From positions 309,278 to 347,393 of the forward strand of contig NZ_MTFE01000010.1 in NCBI RefSeq assembly GCF_001953305.1: a DNA stretch of 38,116 bases, read 5' to 3'. This DNA comes from Cnuella takakiae. GTDB taxonomy: Bacteria > Bacteroidota > Bacteroidia > Chitinophagales > Chitinophagaceae. Each line of letters starts with the position of its first letter. Within the stretch, counting starts at the first letter, position 1. Under the pieces are notes generated by a model that did no database searches, was not told the origin of the DNA, and saw only the letters and a list, made by a program, of their open reading frames with translations. The translations under genes and the position numbers were made by a program. Below are positions 1 through 8,996 of the stretch, in pieces.

Positions 1-1
1 T

Positions 2-601
2 ATGCAAACAGGATTTCACCGTTGGATGGGAATGGTTGTATTAAGCATGGTTTGCTCCGGCGGGCTACGGGCCCAGCAAAGCGGGGAAGCCAAACTGCTG
101 TATTGGAGCCCCGAGCGGCGCCTCAGCTTTGATGATTTTGGCGGCAGGCGTAAAACAGGCGACACCATCTTCATTTACCGCAATGCAAAGCCCGATGTAC
201 ACCGGCTGGGCACCATCTCCACGGCCATCGACGTACATGTAAAAAAAGAACGCAAGCGCACCACTTTTACCATCCGTGCCGTGATGAATGCCAATGCCTC
301 CTGGATCAGGGCAGAAGGCGACAGCATCACCCTGCGCCACGAACAGGGGCATTTTGACATCACCGAGATCTATACCCGCGTGATGCGGCGCGAAATGCGG
401 AAGGCACGCTCCCACAAAGATTCCGAAACCATCTACGAAGCTGTGCTGGCTGCCGAGTCGGCCGAGCATGCGCAATATGATGCAGCCAACACCTTTGAAA
501 ACGGCGGCATCACCCGCGCCTGGTCCGATCAGATTGCCCGCCGCCTAAAGGCACTGGCCCCTTATAACAACCCTAAATTGGTACATGCGTGGGATAAATA
601 G
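2..601 (+). CDS. DUF922-type putative zinc-dependent protease, secreted
   Basis: A 199-residue protein with a hydrophobic N-terminal signal segment (about residues 9-24, ending at an Ala-Gln cleavage-like site), so probably exported to the periplasm. Residues 113-117 read HEQGH, which is the HExxH zinc-binding pattern, followed by an aspartate three residues on (HFDI). This arrangement and the size match the DUF922 family, which is predicted, not shown, to be a zinc protease. Substrate is unknown. The ATG is at base 2, so an upstream start outside the window cannot be excluded; Met9 or Met11 would also give a good signal peptide. It is followed by an A-family repeat and has no obvious operon partner inside the window. 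Confidence 0.7.
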   Translation: MQTGFHRWMGMVVLSMVCSGGLRAQQSGEAKLLYWSPERRLSFDDFGGRRKTGDTIFIYRNAKPDVHRLGTISTAIDVHVKKERKRTTFTIRAVMNANASWIRAEGDSITLRHEQGHFDITEIYTRVMRREMRKARSHKDSETIYEAVLAAESAEHAQYDAANTFENGGITRAWSDQIARRLKALAPYNNPKLVHAWDK

Positions 602-718
602 GCTGTTAGTATTGGGCTGTTGGCTGGGAAAGTTGTGGTCCGCTGCAACAGTGCTCGTGTAGATAAGCAGGCATTCCATAGCCAGAGATGCCGGGTATAG
701 GAGATGCTGTGTATAGCA

Positions 719-806
719 GGAGATGCTGAAACAAGTTCAGCATGACAGTGTCTGCAGGTTCTGTCATGCCCAACTTGTTTCGGCATCCCCTGTTGTACAC
801 GGGTAC
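719..806. repeat. A-family palindromic repeat doublet, copy 1
   Basis: Two short palindromic units face each other: GCTGAAACAAGTTCAGC near 725-741 and the inverted unit with AACTTGTTTCGGCAT near 772-786, joined by a CATGACAG / CTGTCATG pair. Together they form a REP-like inverted doublet. Related copies occur near 8669, 12710, 14041, 34488 and 37946. It fills most of the gap between the DUF922 gene and the terminator of the RRM gene; I see nothing else in 602-876. Confidence 0.8.
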
Positions 807-876
807 TCTGAAAAAAGCAGGATATTCCAACTAAAGTCTGAATGCCCCACATCCACTAACCACACCTTTTTACAAC

Positions 877-900
877 AAAAAAGCCCCGGAGAACCGGGGC
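877..900 (-). terminator. Intrinsic terminator of the RRM gene
   Basis: On the minus strand a GC-rich stem (GCCCCGG paired with CCGGGGC, bases 883-900, 4-nt loop) is followed directly by six U residues (877-882). It lies 26 bases past the stop codon of the RRM protein gene, the position expected of a Rho-independent terminator. Confidence 0.8.
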
Positions 901-925
901 CTTCAATACTATACGTAAGCGGGTA

Positions 926-1246
926 TTAATACCTGTTGCGGTTGTTGCCATAACCACCGCCACTGTTTCCGCCACGGAAACCACCACCACCTGAAGGACG
1001 GTCTTCCTTCGGCTTGGCTTCGGTAACCTTGATGGTGCGGCCATCAATAGAAGCTTCGTTCAGTTCGGCAATAGCTTTTTTGGCAGCAGCGTCGTCGCTC
1101 ATTTCCACAAAGCCAAAACCGCGTGAACGGCCCGACTCGCGGTCAGTGATTACTTTGGCAGAAGTTACAACGCCATAAGGGGTGAAAAACTCCTGGAGGT
1201 CCTGGTCTTCAACATTGAAGCTCAGATTGGAAACATAAATGTTCAT
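926..1246 (-). CDS. RNA-binding protein with one RRM domain and a glycine-rich tail
   Basis: A 106-residue single-RRM protein. RNP2 is IYVSNL at residues 3-8 and RNP1 is RGFGFVEM at residues 42-49, both with the aromatic residues that stack on RNA bases. After residue 83 the tail is rich in Gly, Arg and Asn, as in bacterial and cyanobacterial Rbp-type proteins that act as RNA chaperones, often under cold stress. The open frame extends upstream to 1408, but the extra 54 residues are hydrophobic and unlike the family, so the ATG at 1246, which starts at MNIYVSNL, is chosen. It is transcribed alone and has its own terminator at 877-900. The RNA targets are unknown. Confidence 0.92.
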   Translation of the reverse strand: MNIYVSNLSFNVEDQDLQEFFTPYGVVTSAKVITDRESGRSRGFGFVEMSDDAAAKKAIAELNEASIDGRTIKVTEAKPKEDRPSGGGGFRGGNSGGGYGNNRNRY

Positions 1247-1577
1247 GATCGATACAATAAATAGATAAAAGATGCTTGAGTAAGGCAGGAAGTAAGAGAC
1301 TGACTTAAGTGCGGTTAAGGCAAATGAGGCGGCGGTTACTGATGCGAGGCTCAAATTAACTTGGTGAAGGTAGGTGTTTATATATAGCTGCAAGAAAAGA
1401 TTTGCCAATGCTTTGGTAAAGCTGTTTTGGGGGTGCCCTGCAGGGCTGCATGCCGTTTAATGCAATTGCGGTAACCCTTTGGCGATATTGAAGTGTGTGC
1501 AACAAAAGCAGACCTTCAGCAACATGGCGCAGGGTATGAAAAATACAGAATAAAGCACCAAAGCGTTTTTTAACCCT
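1247..1577. other. Intergenic region with no recognisable gene
   Basis: This 331-base gap lies upstream of the RRM gene and downstream of the lacI-type gene. It probably holds the RRM promoter and 5' leader. I see no convincing ORF, terminator or repeat. Long leaders are known for some cold-inducible RNA-binding proteins, but nothing in this sequence proves one here. Confidence 0.5.
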
Positions 1578-2588
1578 TCAATTGGTTGATCCTCTTTTCA
1601 CCAAAACAGATGGTATAACGATTCGCTCATTCCTGATGGCCAGCTTCTTCTTCTGCAAAGCTTTGAGCAAAATAGCGGCAGCGGTTCTGCCAATTTCGAA
1701 AGCAGGCTGTGTAATAGTGGTTAAGGAAGGCGATAAGATAGAGGCAATATCCAGGTTGGAAAAGGTGATCACTTTTAATTGCCCCGGGATGGAAATATTC
1801 AGCTCCTTGCAAACATCGTAAATAGAGGAAGTCAGCTTTTCGATGGATGCAATAATGCCATCGGGTCTTTCTTCCTGCTGCAATAGTTTCCTGACCATGC
1901 CAAGGTTGTACTCGGGGTGGTTGGAGCACTGTACCACCGTATGTTTCGATGGATCGATGTTGTGCTTAACCAGTGCTTCCAAATAACCGTTCCTGCGGTC
2001 ATTGTTTATGGAAAGGTGCCTGGATGTAGACAGATAAGCAATGTGTTTGCAACCTCTCTCCAACAGGTGCTCCGTTGCTTTAAAACTGCTTTCAAAATCA
2101 TCCGTAACCACCTTTGCCGTTTCTGTTTCCTCCAACACCCGGTCGAAAAATACAATGGGGATATTACGGTCGCGCAAAGCAGTGATGTGGTGACTGTTGG
2201 AGGTCTCGCTGGAGATGGACATCAACACACCATCAACACGGCCACTCTTGATCTCGTTCAAAATCATGCGCTCTTTATAAAAGCTTTCATAAGTAAGATA
2301 GATCAATACATGGTAGTCTACATTCTGTGCGATGCTTTCGATGCCTTTGAGTGCTTGTGAAAAAAAGGAGTCGGCAACCTCCGGGATAATTACCGCGATG
2401 GTATTGCTACGCTTCTTGCGCAAACTGCTGGCATTGGGGTTGGGCGTGTACTTGTATTTACGTACGCCCGCCAGTACTTTCTCCCTGGTAGCGGCACTGA
2501 TCTCATGGCTATTGCTCAACGCCTTTGAGATTGTTGAAATAGACACACCAAGTTTCTGCGCCAGTTCTTTGATCGTTATGTCGCCCAT
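1578..2588 (-). CDS. LacI/GalR-family transcriptional regulator
   Basis: About 336 residues from the chosen ATG at 2588; an in-frame upstream ATG at 2627 adds 13 residues that precede the usual family start. The N-terminus carries the LacI helix-turn-helix (ITIKELAQKLGVSISTISKALSN) and the hinge-helix region, followed by a periplasmic-binding-protein-like effector domain (IAVIIPEV, then GRVDGVLMS and VFFDR motifs). Such proteins normally bind a sugar or its metabolite. It is divergent to the myo-inositol oxygenase gene, so it probably controls that gene and the SusC/SusD locus. A perfect 12-bp palindrome of LacI-operator type lies 49 bases upstream of the chosen start, suggesting autoregulation. 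The effector cannot be read from sequence; an inositol- or uronate-related ligand is inference. Confidence 0.9.
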   Translation of the reverse strand: MGDITIKELAQKLGVSISTISKALSNSHEISAATREKVLAGVRKYKYTPNPNASSLRKKRSNTIAVIIPEVADSFFSQALKGIESIAQNVDYHVLIYLTYESFYKERMILNEIKSGRVDGVLMSISSETSNSHHITALRDRNIPIVFFDRVLEETETAKVVTDDFESSFKATEHLLERGCKHIAYLSTSRHLSINNDRRNGYLEALVKHNIDPSKHTVVQCSNHPEYNLGMVRKLLQQEERPDGIIASIEKLTSSIYDVCKELNISIPGQLKVITFSNLDIASILSPSLTTITQPAFEIGRTAAAILLKALQKKKLAIRNERIVIPSVLVKRGSTN

Positions 2589-2636
2589 GTTCTTCTCCAC
2601 GGCTTGTAAATCTGAAGCCCGGAACACGGAAACTAC

Positions 2637-2648
2637 GAAAACGTTTTC
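2637..2648. promoter_or_regulatory. Putative LacI-type operator
   Basis: GAAAACGTTTTC is a perfect 12-bp palindrome centred on CG. Many LacI/GalR-family operators are AT-rich palindromes with a central CpG that the hinge helix inserts into. It lies between the divergent lacI-type and myo-inositol oxygenase genes, near the former, so autoregulation is likely and control of the divergent gene possible. Confidence 0.6.
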
Positions 2649-2893
2649 TTAGTATTTCAGCCGTTACGTTTTTTCCGTTTCAAAAATCAACCATATTAGT
2701 ACCGGTATTTACACCAACCAACGACCCAATACACAACTTGCCATGTTGCCCACTCCTTCCTTTTTCGGGTGCCACAACACCATATGCCTACAGGCAATAT
2801 CACCTGGCAGGGTACATGATGCCCCTGCAACACATCCGTTTCCCATTGTGTCTTTCCAACACTTCACGCAACACACACCAATAATCACCAACC

Positions 2894-3772
2894 ATGAGTA
2901 ATCAGGATAACACCTACCTGTCGCCCTTAAAGAGCCTGGATGAATGGGAAGACGACCTGCTGCGGCGCTACCCGCAACCCGATGCCATTGCAAAGGATAA
3001 GGAAGTAGACGCATTCAGAAATTACAAAGAACCCGCACGCGACTCGGTGCGGGAGTTTTACCGGCTGAACCACCAGTACCAGACCTTCGACTTTGTGATG
3101 CGCAAGCGGGAAGAGTTCCTAAGCTTCGACCGGAAAGAGATGACCGTTTGGGAAGCTTTTGATTTCCTCAACCAACTGGTTGACGACTCTGATCCCGATA
3201 CGGATTTAAGCCAGTTTCAACACCTGCTGCAAACATCCGAAGCCGTACGCGCCGATGGTCACCCCGACTGGATGGTACTTGCCGGCCTGATGCACGATAT
3301 GGGTAAAGTGCTGTGCCTTTTTGGCGAGCCGCAGTGGGCTGTTGTAGGCGATACCTTTCCTGTAGGTTGTGCCTACTCCGACAAGATCGTGTATCCTGAA
3401 TTCTTCAAAGAAAATCCCGACTACAACAACGAGCAATACAACTCGAAGTATGGTATTTACACCCCCAACTGTGGATTGAAAAACGTGTTTATGTCGTGGG
3501 GCCACGACGAGTATATCTACCACATGATGAAGGATCATTTGCCCGAGCCGGCCTTGTATATGCTGCGCTACCACTCCTTCTATGCACAACACCGCGAGCA
3601 GGCTTACGACCACCTGCTGGACGAACACGACCAGCAAATGTTTGCATGGGTAAAGCTGTTCAACTCTTATGATCTCTACTCTAAAAGTGCAGTACCGCCT
3701 GATTGGGAGCAACTGCAACCCTATTATGTAAACCTGGTGCAGAAATACCTGCCACAGACACTCAGGTTTTAA
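2894..3772 (+). CDS. Myo-inositol oxygenase
   Basis: A 292-residue protein matching animal and plant MIOX along its full length (about 285 residues in mammals). MIOX is a mixed-valent di-iron enzyme that cleaves myo-inositol with O2 to D-glucuronate. All the expected iron ligands can be placed: His110, the His134-Asp135 pair (LMHDMGKV), His204 (SWGHDEY), His227 (YHSFY) and Asp260 (FNSYDLY). The signature CLFGEPQWAVVGDTFPVGC is also present at 141-159. No signal peptide, so cytoplasmic. It is divergent from the LacI-type regulator and 99 bases upstream of the SusC gene on the same strand. MIOX is well known in eukaryotes and less common in bacteria; its place beside a Sus uptake pair suggests that imported substrate supplies inositol. 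Confidence 0.95.
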   Translation: MSNQDNTYLSPLKSLDEWEDDLLRRYPQPDAIAKDKEVDAFRNYKEPARDSVREFYRLNHQYQTFDFVMRKREEFLSFDRKEMTVWEAFDFLNQLVDDSDPDTDLSQFQHLLQTSEAVRADGHPDWMVLAGLMHDMGKVLCLFGEPQWAVVGDTFPVGCAYSDKIVYPEFFKENPDYNNEQYNSKYGIYTPNCGLKNVFMSWGHDEYIYHMMKDHLPEPALYMLRYHSFYAQHREQAYDHLLDEHDQQMFAWVKLFNSYDLYSKSAVPPDWEQLQPYYVNLVQKYLPQTLRF

Positions 3773-3803
3773 ACCCGTTTATAACGATACAGCGATCCTT
3801 TCT

Positions 3804-3819
3804 CGCGGTTGATACCGCG
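3804..3819. promoter_or_regulatory. 16-bp palindrome upstream of susC (operator or weak terminator)
   Basis: CGCGGTTGATACCGCG has 6-bp perfect arms around TGAT. It sits 31 bases past the myo-inositol oxygenase stop and 52 bases before the SusC start. No T-run follows, so a classic terminator is unlikely; a regulator site or an mRNA processing hairpin are alternatives. It does not match the putative operator at 2637. Confidence 0.3.
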
Positions 3820-3871
3820 TTACTGTCCGTATGCTGTCCGCTAAAAAAGTCAACTGATCAAACCAAGTCAT

Positions 3872-6800
3872 ATGCATGAATTGAAAATGCCACTAGCACC
3901 AAGCAGGAACAATAAGCGCACGTTCTTATTGATGCTGTTTTTTTTATGTACCAGCATGGGTATTTCCTATGCACAGGAAGTACAGGATATAAAGGGTACC
4001 GTTACCGACAGCAAGGGCCAGCCTGCCATTGGCGTAACCGTTGTGGTGAAAGGTTCCAGCAAAACAGCACTGACCGATGAGAACGGTGCCTTTACCATCA
4101 AGGCGGCACCATCGGCCACGCTAAGCTTTTCGGCCATCAACTATGAGCCAAGGGAAATGAAAGTAGTAGCCGGAAGCCCACTAAGTGTAGTACTCACCGA
4201 CAAGATTGCGCAAATGAATGAAGTGGTGATGGTAGGTTATGGCCGCAGTTCGCGCAAGAACCTGTCCAGTGCGGTTACCAGCGTAAAACCCGAAGACCTG
4301 AACCGGGGCGCCATCACCGATGTGGGCCAGCTGCTGCAGGGCAAGGTGCCGGGCCTAAACATCTCCGCCAGCGGCGATCCCAACAGGCCCGCCGCCGTGG
4401 TATTGCGCGGTGCTTCTACCCTCAACAGTTCGCAGTCGCCTTTTTATGTAATTGATGGTGTGCCGGGTGCCGATATCTCCGTGATCGCACCCGATGATAT
4501 TGCTTCCATCGATGTATTAAAAGACGCGGCCGCCACTGCTATTTATGGCAACCGTGCCGCCAACGGCGTGATCATGGTTACCACCAAGAGGGGCAGGAAA
4601 GGCCAGGCGGTTGTTACCTACAGCAGTTATGTAGGACTGGAAAAAGTTTCCAACGAACTGGATATGATGAATGCCGCCGAGTTGCGGGCATTTATTGCCG
4701 CCAATGGCCAATCTTTATCGCCCAACGACGACAAGGGCGCCAATACCGACTGGCAGCAAGTGGTGCAGCGTTCATCGGCCACTTCGCACAACCACAACCT
4801 GAGCTTGAACGGCGGCGGCGAGCACTCCACCTATAGTGCCAGCCTCAACTACGTGGACCGGCAGGGTGTGCTGCTGAAAAGTTCGCTGCGCCGGGTGATT
4901 GCACGACTGGCCATCGAGCAGTTTGCCCTGAACGATAAAGTGCGGTTTAGCCTAAACGTTAGCAATAGCAATAGCAATGCATCCGGCACGCCGCAACGCA
5001 ACTCCGTGTTGCAGCAGATGGTGAGCTACCTGCCGGTGTCGCCGGTGCGCAATCCAAATGGATCTTTTTTTGAAAACTGGACCAACACGGGTTATTTCAA
5101 CCCTGCTGCCCTCATCGAGTACGGGCAGGATGATACCAAGTTCAATAACCTGATCGGGAGCTTCAATACACAGGTAAAGCTGCCTTTTGGCCTTACCTAC
5201 GACCTGAACCTCTCGTACCAACAGGGTACCAGCCTCCATGGCGAATACTATGGCAGCTATTATTCCAATTACAACAGCGCCAACTTTTATTACAAGCCCG
5301 ATCCACCGCTGGTACACTCCCTGCTCAACTTCGGCACCAACGGTTCGGCCCTGCGCAATACCTACCAGAACACCAATAAGATCCTGGAAACCTTTCTTAC
5401 CTGGGACCGCAAGTTTGGCGGCCACACCATCAACGCTGTGCTGGGTTATTCGTACCAGGACAATATCACCGGTGAGGGTTTCCAAACTTCGGCCACCAAT
5501 TTCCCGGTGGATAATGTTGGGTACAACAACCTGTCGTTGAGCAACCCCTACGCACTGCCCACCTACCGCATCAACTTCGGCTCACCCGGTGTGTACCAGG
5601 AAACCCGCCTGATCTCCGACTTTGCCCGCCTGAATTACAACTACAGGGATAAATACCTCCTGCAGCTTTCCGGCCGCAGGGACGGCAGTTCGGTTTTTGG
5701 CGCCAACAAGCAATGGGGTTACTTCCCTGCCGTGGGTGCCGCATGGCGCATCAACCAGGAAGGGTTCATGCAGGACCAGCGCTTGTTCAGCGACCTGAAA
5801 CTGCGGGCCAGCTATGGCGTTACGGGTAATGCTACGGGCTTCAATGCCTATACGGCGCAGATCATCTCCGGCACCCTGGGCAGCTTCTACTACAACGGCA
5901 ACGTGGTGAATGCTTACGGACCTACGCAGGCCGACAACCCCAACCTGCAATGGGAGAAAACCGCTACCACCAACCTGGGTTTGGATTTCACATTCCTGAA
6001 TGGCAAGATCAGCGGCTCGCTGGACCTTTACGACAAGAACACCACCGGTATGATCTATAGCTACCGTGTTGATCCCATACTGGTACCCAATGGCAATATC
6101 GTTGCCAATGGCGGCAGCATGCGCAACAGGGGCATCGAGCTCATGCTGAGCGCAACACCGGTGCGTACCAAAAACTTTAACTGGACCTCTTCACTCAACC
6201 TGGCCAGCAACAACAACGAGATCACCAGCCTCACCAACCCCCTGTTTTCGGGTGGCGACTCGGTACGCCTCACCCAACCCGAAGGCGCGGGGCAAACCGG
6301 CAGCACCCTGCAGATCCTGAAATCGGGCAGGCCGCTGGGACAGTTCTTTACCCTGAACTATGCCGGTAAAAACGACCAGGGCATCTCGCAGTATTACGAC
6401 CGCGATGGCAAGCTCACTACCGCACCCGCCATCGGCAGGGACTACTTTTACATGGGTAGCCCGCAGCCCAAACTGCTGCTTGGTTTTACCAACACCCTGC
6501 GTTATCAAAACTTTGATTTGAACATCTTCTTCCGCGGTGTATTTGGCAACAAGATCTTCAATGCCACCCGTGCCGACCTGTTCCGGCCCAGCACGGCGCA
6601 GTTCACCAATATCCTGAAAGATGTTGCAGGCGAATCAAACAAGGATGTAAATGCCTACCGCTACTCGAGCCGCTTTATCGAAGATGGCAGCTATGTGCGC
6701 CTGGACAACGCCACGCTGGGTTACAACTTCAACAAGTTTTCGCAGTACATCAGGACCCTGCGGGTGTATGCATCGGTGAACAATGCATTTGTCATTACCA

Positions 6801-6916
6801 AATACACAGGCATCGACCCGGAGATCAACCAGGGCGGCATTGCACCCGGTGTTGACGCCGGCAATTTCTATCCCAAGACAAGGACCATCCTCTTTGGTGT
6901 AAACGTTTCATTTTAA
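3872..6916 (+). CDS. SusC-type TonB-dependent outer-membrane transporter
   Basis: A 1014-residue SusC/RagA-family protein. A signal peptide ends near residue 34 (ISYAQ). A carboxypeptidase-D regulatory-like beta domain (about 39-110, IKGTVTDSKGQPAIGVTV) precedes the TonB-box-like stretch EVVMVGYG (about 116-123). The plug domain (about 130-240) carries the SusC signature around PFYVIDGVPG and DVLKDAAATAIYG, and a long 22-strand barrel region follows, ending in NVSF with terminal Phe as usual for outer-membrane proteins. It imports an oligomeric ligand captured by its SusD partner, whose gene follows after 21 bases. Met6 at 3887 is an alternative start. Substrate is not decided by sequence; the neighbours suggest an inositol- or uronate-containing compound. 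Confidence 0.96.
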   Translation: MHELKMPLAPSRNNKRTFLLMLFFLCTSMGISYAQEVQDIKGTVTDSKGQPAIGVTVVVKGSSKTALTDENGAFTIKAAPSATLSFSAINYEPREMKVVAGSPLSVVLTDKIAQMNEVVMVGYGRSSRKNLSSAVTSVKPEDLNRGAITDVGQLLQGKVPGLNISASGDPNRPAAVVLRGASTLNSSQSPFYVIDGVPGADISVIAPDDIASIDVLKDAAATAIYGNRAANGVIMVTTKRGRKGQAVVTYSSYVGLEKVSNELDMMNAAELRAFIAANGQSLSPNDDKGANTDWQQVVQRSSATSHNHNLSLNGGGEHSTYSASLNYVDRQGVLLKSSLRRVIARLAIEQFALNDKVRFSLNVSNSNSNASGTPQRNSVLQQMVSYLPVSPVRNPNGSFFENWTNTGYFNPAALIEYGQDDTKFNNLIGSFNTQVKLPFGLTYDLNLSYQQGTSLHGEYYGSYYSNYNSANFYYKPDPPLVHSLLNFGTNGSALRNTYQNTNKILETFLTWDRKFGGHTINAVLGYSYQDNITGEGFQTSATNFPVDNVGYNNLSLSNPYALPTYRINFGSPGVYQETRLISDFARLNYNYRDKYLLQLSGRRDGSSVFGANKQWGYFPAVGAAWRINQEGFMQDQRLFSDLKLRASYGVTGNATGFNAYTAQIISGTLGSFYYNGNVVNAYGPTQADNPNLQWEKTATTNLGLDFTFLNGKISGSLDLYDKNTTGMIYSYRVDPILVPNGNIVANGGSMRNRGIELMLSATPVRTKNFNWTSSLNLASNNNEITSLTNPLFSGGDSVRLTQPEGAGQTGSTLQILKSGRPLGQFFTLNYAGKNDQGISQYYDRDGKLTTAPAIGRDYFYMGSPQPKLLLGFTNTLRYQNFDLNIFFRGVFGNKIFNATRADLFRPSTAQFTNILKDVAGESNKDVNAYRYSSRFIEDGSYVRLDNATLGYNFNKFSQYIRTLRVYASVNNAFVITKYTGIDPEINQGGIAPGVDAGNFYPKTRTILFGVNVSF

Positions 6917-6937
6917 CCTTTCGGAAAAAGTACTGCA

Positions 6938-8551
6938 ATGAAAAAGCTATTGAATAAATCATGTTTCCCCCTGGTGCTGCTTTGCGCCATGGCATCCTGT
7001 CATAAGATCGACGTGCCCATCAAAACGGAATTGACGCCGGAAGTTTTCCCGCAAACCCCTTCCCAGTTTACACAAGCCACAGGGCCCGCTTATGCGGCCC
7101 TGCGGGGCAACTTCTCGCTCGACTACTGGTTCATGCAGTCGCTGAGCACCGACGAAGCCATCCTGCCCGCAAGGGGCGGCAACTGGTACGACAACCAGAA
7201 CTACATCAACCTGCACTTACACAACTGGACAAAGGACCATGGCAATACCAACGGTACCTGGAACTGGCTTTCAGTAGTGATTGGCACCACCAACCAGGCA
7301 CTGTCCATCTTAGGCCAAACAATGCCTGAAGATGCCAGTAAGCAAACCACGCTGGCCGAGTTGAAAATGGTTCGCGCCATTGCCTATTTTATGATGATGG
7401 ACCTGTATGGCAATGTGCCGATCGTTACCACCTACGGCGATTTTCAACCCAAGCCAAACGTGGCGAGAAAAGAGGTTTTCAACTTTATTGAAAGCGAGGT
7501 AAAGGCCAGCCTGCCTTACCTGAGTGCTGCTGCTGGTACTGCCACTTACGGGCGGGCCAACAAGTCGACGGCACATGCCCTGCTGGCAAAGATGTACCTC
7601 AATGCCGAAGTGTATACCGGCACCCAGCGGCTCAACGAATGCATTGCTGCCAGCGACAGCGTGATCAGTTCGGGCCTGTATGCCATCGAGCCCAGGAGCA
7701 GCTACCTGAAGATGTTCTATCCCAACAACGGGCCTTCGATGAAGGAGTTCATTTTTGCCATTCCCTACGACCCGGCTTTTGTAAACCTGCCCGGCACCAA
7801 TGGCTTTATGTACCATGCCCGCTACGATGTGCCCCGGTCGATGCGCACCCGGTTTACCCTGCCCTATACACCTAGTTCGGCACGCAGCACCCTGCCCGAG
7901 TTCTATGCCCATTTCAACGATCCCAACGATGTGCGCAACCAGCAGTGGCTGACGAGCGCCCAGTTCAACTACAATGGCACACCGGTAACCGTTACCACCA
8001 CCAAGAAGGGCTACGACCAGTTTTATACCGGCGCCGATGGCAGTGCGCCTTTTACCTACCAGGTAACCCTGGCACCTAAGATAGAGCTGCGCGAAAGTGT
8101 GGCCGCCTTCGATCTGGGCAACGACGAGATCTCCTGGAACATGGGCTATCGCAACGTGAAGTTTTACCCCGACAGCATCTCTACTTCGCGCAACCAGAGC
8201 AACGACGTACCCTTCCTGCGCTATTCGGATATCCTCCTGATGAAGGCCGAAGCCATCCTGCGCGGCGGCACCGCAACCCTGGGCCACACAGCGGTAGACC
8301 TGGTAAATATGGTACGATCCAACCGCACCACATCGGCACCATTAACCGCCATTACATTGGACGAGTTGTATGCGGAACGGAACCGCGAGTTTGCATGGGA
8401 AACCTGGCACCGCAACGACATGATCCGCTTTGGCAAATTTGAAAGCGCATGGGGTTATAAAACCGATGCCGATCCCCGCAGACGCATCTTCCCCATTCCT
8501 ACCAGCGCCATGATGGTGAACCCGGCATTGGTGCAGAACCCAGGGTATTAA
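6938..8551 (+). CDS. SusD/RagB-family surface nutrient-binding lipoprotein
   Basis: A 537-residue protein with a lipoprotein signal (lipobox AMASC, Cys21 becoming the lipidated residue). The SusD-like N-terminal region has the tetratricopeptide-type motif KMVRAIAYFMMMDLYGNVPIVT near residues 142-163, and the C-terminal RagB-type region contains SDILLMKAEAILRGG and ELYAERNREFAWE, both typical of the family. It caps the SusC barrel on the cell surface and binds the glycan or other ligand. It lies 21 bases after susC and is followed by a strong terminator at 8582, so oxygenase-susC-susD probably form one unit that ends here. Confidence 0.95.
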   Translation: MKKLLNKSCFPLVLLCAMASCHKIDVPIKTELTPEVFPQTPSQFTQATGPAYAALRGNFSLDYWFMQSLSTDEAILPARGGNWYDNQNYINLHLHNWTKDHGNTNGTWNWLSVVIGTTNQALSILGQTMPEDASKQTTLAELKMVRAIAYFMMMDLYGNVPIVTTYGDFQPKPNVARKEVFNFIESEVKASLPYLSAAAGTATYGRANKSTAHALLAKMYLNAEVYTGTQRLNECIAASDSVISSGLYAIEPRSSYLKMFYPNNGPSMKEFIFAIPYDPAFVNLPGTNGFMYHARYDVPRSMRTRFTLPYTPSSARSTLPEFYAHFNDPNDVRNQQWLTSAQFNYNGTPVTVTTTKKGYDQFYTGADGSAPFTYQVTLAPKIELRESVAAFDLGNDEISWNMGYRNVKFYPDSISTSRNQSNDVPFLRYSDILLMKAEAILRGGTATLGHTAVDLVNMVRSNRTTSAPLTAITLDELYAERNREFAWETWHRNDMIRFGKFESAWGYKTDADPRRRIFPIPTSAMMVNPALVQNPGY

Positions 8552-8581
8552 TTCAAGGAAATGACTTGCGACTTAGTATAC

Positions 8582-8613
8582 ATATCAGGGCTGCAAGGCC
8601 CTGATATTTTATT
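8582..8613 (+). terminator. Intrinsic terminator after susD
   Basis: A 10-bp perfect stem (ATATCAGGGC with GCCCTGATAT, loop 8592-8597) is followed by TTTATTTG. It starts 30 bases past the susD stop codon and has the form of a Rho-independent terminator. Confidence 0.75.
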
Positions 8614-8668
8614 TGTAGCATTGCCTTGTGCTATTTTCAATTTGGCAGTTCAGTTTATTCGCTGGGCG

Positions 8669-8853
8669 GATGTCATGCCGACGTCGAGGCATCTCCTTGC
8701 ACCTCCGAGTACCCCTGTATACAAGGGGATGCTGAAACAAGTTCAGCATGACAGTGACCTCAGGTTCTGTCATCCCGACGCAGGTCGGGATCCCCAGCTT
8801 ATACCGGAGTACTTGTGTACATAAGGAGATGCCGAAACAAGTTCGGCATGACA
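8669..8853. repeat. A-family palindromic repeat cluster, copy 2
   Basis: At least four units in alternating orientation: ATGCCGACGTCGAGGCAT-like, GCTGAAACAAGTTCAGC, CCCGACGCAGGTCGGG and GCCGAAACAAGTTCGGC, joined by GTCATGC/GCATGAC pairs and by spacers containing GTACCCCTGTATACAAGG-like inverted sequence. It occupies most of the 445-base gap between susD and the lyase-like gene. The remaining 8854-8996 probably holds a promoter that I cannot place with confidence. Confidence 0.8.
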
Positions 8854-8996
8854 AACTCCGAAATTATTGTACTACCTAATTGAAACCGTATTACATCCAT
8901 TTAAGTTGGTTGTTCCCTTATCAATAAAACCTGGAACCTGCAACTTGCAACTGTTATTATCAGCCTATATAATTTTTACAACACCTGTACACCACT

